A stretch of 23,185 nucleotides of DNA from DATJBC01 sp035515515 (GTDB lineage: Bacteria > Actinomycetota > Acidimicrobiia > Acidimicrobiales > UBA8190): the NCBI GenBank assembly GCA_035515515.1, contig DATJBC010000267.1, forward strand, positions 1 to 23,185, written 5' to 3'. This document shows positions 22,309 through 23,185 of this stretch, piece by piece. The notes beneath the pieces were generated by a model. The model searched no databases and was not told the DNA's origin. It saw nothing but the letters and a program-made list of their open reading frames with translations. A program made the position numbers and the translations under genes. Each line of letters starts with the position of its first letter. Position 1 is the stretch's first letter.

Positions 22309-23010
22309 TCAGCGGCTGGCGGTGCGGGGGCGGCGCGCCCGGCGCCCCGACGGGGCGCCCCCGGTGGGGTGGACCTCGTAGGCGCACACGTGGGCGCCGT
22401 CCATGAGGTGGGCGACGCGCTCCACCCGGGCCCCGGGCAGCGCGTCGCGGATGAAGGCGAGCTCGCTGGAGCACGCCTGGCGGAACCCGGTGGCCACCGA
22501 GAGGATGGCGCAGTTGTGCTCGGTGATGCGCCACCCGCCGTCGTCGAGGCGCTCGACGTCGGCCAGGTACCCGTCCTCGTCGAGGATCCGCGTGAGCTCG
22601 GCCACCCGGTCCTCGAGGGGCCGCTCCCGCAGCCGCTCGCGTGCGTCGGCGAGGCGCCGCCGCCGCCGGCGCTCGAAGAGGCCGCCCACCTCGGCGCTGT
22701 CGGGGCCGCCCAGGTAGCCCAGCAACTCGGTGGTGAGGTCGCCGTAGCGCTTGGGGAACAGGCCGTCCGCCGCCGGCGTGAGCTCGTAGGAGTGCGACGG
22801 CCGCCCGCGCCCGTCGGGGTCGCGCCGGTGCGTCACGAGGCCGTCCTCACCGAGCCGGGCCAGTTGCTGGCGCACCGCCGCCACCGTCACGCCCAGGTGC
22901 CGGGCGAGGTCGTTGGCGTGCATGGTGCCGTTGCGCTTGAGCGCCATGAGGATGGCGCGCCGCGTGGTGGGCATGGTGGCGAGCGGTGGCTCGGGCGGTT
23001 GCTGGGTCAT
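22309..23010 (-). CDS. SufR-like iron-sulfur transcriptional regulator
   Basis: This 233-residue protein has an N-terminal winged helix (TRRAILMALKRNGTMHANDL, then ARHLGVTVAAVRQQLARLGE; GRGRPSHSYELT is the wing). A charged linker is followed by a C-terminal cluster domain: TEHNCAILSVA (C167), GFRQACSSELAFI (C180), HVCAYEV (C209). The SufR motif is recalled as CX12CX13CX14C; here C167-X12-C180 and C180-X28-C209 match, but the intermediate Cys position (194) is Ala, leaving three cysteines. It is likely to bind an Fe-S cluster and sense its state. No suf genes are within the window. The ATG overlaps the upstream QueA-like stop (ATGA), so translation is probably coupled. The 191-bp gap downstream (22118-22308) holds the PHO-box-like repeat and a tandem ACAACGA pair (22254-22267). 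Confidence 0.82.
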   Translation of the reverse strand: MTQQPPEPPLATMPTTRRAILMALKRNGTMHANDLARHLGVTVAAVRQQLARLGEDGLVTHRRDPDGRGRPSHSYELTPAADGLFPKRYGDLTTELLGYLGGPDSAEVGGLFERRRRRRLADARERLRERPLEDRVAELTRILDEDGYLADVERLDDGGWRITEHNCAILSVATGFRQACSSELAFIRDALPGARVERVAHLMDGAHVCAYEVHPTGGAPSGRRARRPRTASR

Positions 23011-23185
23011 GGAAGGATCAGGTGCACGTCCCCGAACTCGTGCCAGAGGTACTTCTCGGTCAACGCCGCATCGTAGGAGCGCTCGAGCAGGTCGCGCCCT
23101 GCGATCGCCTCCAGCATGGCCAGATGCGAGGCCTCCGGCTCGTGCCACCCCGTGAGGAGCCCGTCGACCGCCGTCACGGGGTGCT
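23007..23185 (-). CDS. QueA-like S-adenosylmethionine:tRNA ribosyltransferase-isomerase, C-terminal part
   Basis: The minus strand is open from the window edge to TGA (23009-23007). The 59 visible residues include VTAVDGLLTGWHEPEASHLA, MLEAIAGRDLLERSYDAALT and EKYLWHEFGDVHLILP. In QueA the equivalent end has 'NFHLPESTLLMLVSAFAG--' then 'Y---YGDAMLI'. The 'WHEP-ASHL-MLEA-AG' then 'YLWHEFGD-HLIL' variant is, as I recall, found in a group of actinobacterial QueA homologues. QueA builds the epoxy-cyclopentane of queuosine in tRNA. Whether this variant does so is uncertain. The N-terminal two thirds lie outside the window. The stop overlaps the start of the SufR-like gene by 4 nt. Confidence 0.72.
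   Translation of the reverse strand, partial: HPVTAVDGLLTGWHEPEASHLAMLEAIAGRDLLERSYDAALTEKYLWHEFGDVHLILP

Overview
The window is very GC-rich, densely packed bacterial DNA. It uses many GTG starts, and its -10 hexamers have the TANNNT form typical of high-GC Actinobacteria. Several proteins resemble actinobacterial or mycobacterial families: a DmbB/DhmA-like haloalkane dehalogenase, an Rv2229c-like zinc-ribbon protein, a SapM-like phosphatase and a rifampicin phosphotransferase. An actinomycete is therefore likely, perhaps an environmental lineage such as Acidimicrobiia; the lineage is inference. I see no rRNA, tRNA, CRISPR array, insertion sequence or phage genes.

Layout. (1) 1-1843: the 3' end of a phospholipase C-type phosphoesterase, then a lone polytopic membrane protein. 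(2) 1844-4739: a rifampicin phosphotransferase (rph) preceded by a CTTGC-N-GCAAG dyad that matches the core of the rifamycin-associated element (RAE). (3) 4841-6905: a Fur-family regulator whose reading frame appears broken near its start, convergent with a two-gene operon of a CBS-domain site-2 protease and a DinB-like protein. (4) 7008-9052: a Nudix hydrolase, a zinc-ribbon coiled-coil protein and a histidine phosphatase in one operon. (5) 9071-13235: a probable tetR - haloalkane dehalogenase - sulfatase operon with a divergent quinone oxidoreductase-like gene. The divergent region holds an operator-like dyad lying over a good promoter. (6) 13294-14339: a SnoaL-like protein and a Thr/Pro-rich membrane-anchored or secreted protein. 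(7) 14358-19380: an amino-acid/GABA block with an Lrp/AsnC regulator, a GSAM-like class III aminotransferase, an APC permease and gabT. (8) 19411-22117: two exported phosphoesterases with a PHO-box-like 11-nt direct repeat upstream. (9) 22309-23185: a SufR-like regulator coupled by ATGA overlap to the 3' end of a QueA-like gene.

The most notable points are the RAE/rph pair (probably rifamycin-inducible resistance), the TetR-dehalogenase-sulfatase unit (a plausible degradation operon not tied to a known pathway), three genes with a leaderless promoter layout (TANNNT then 6-7 nt then the start codon), the frame-disrupted Fur gene, and the candidate phosphate control of the phosphoesterase pair. 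I did not find a clearly unprecedented multi-gene system; most genes belong to known families, and the novelty lies in their regulation and combination.
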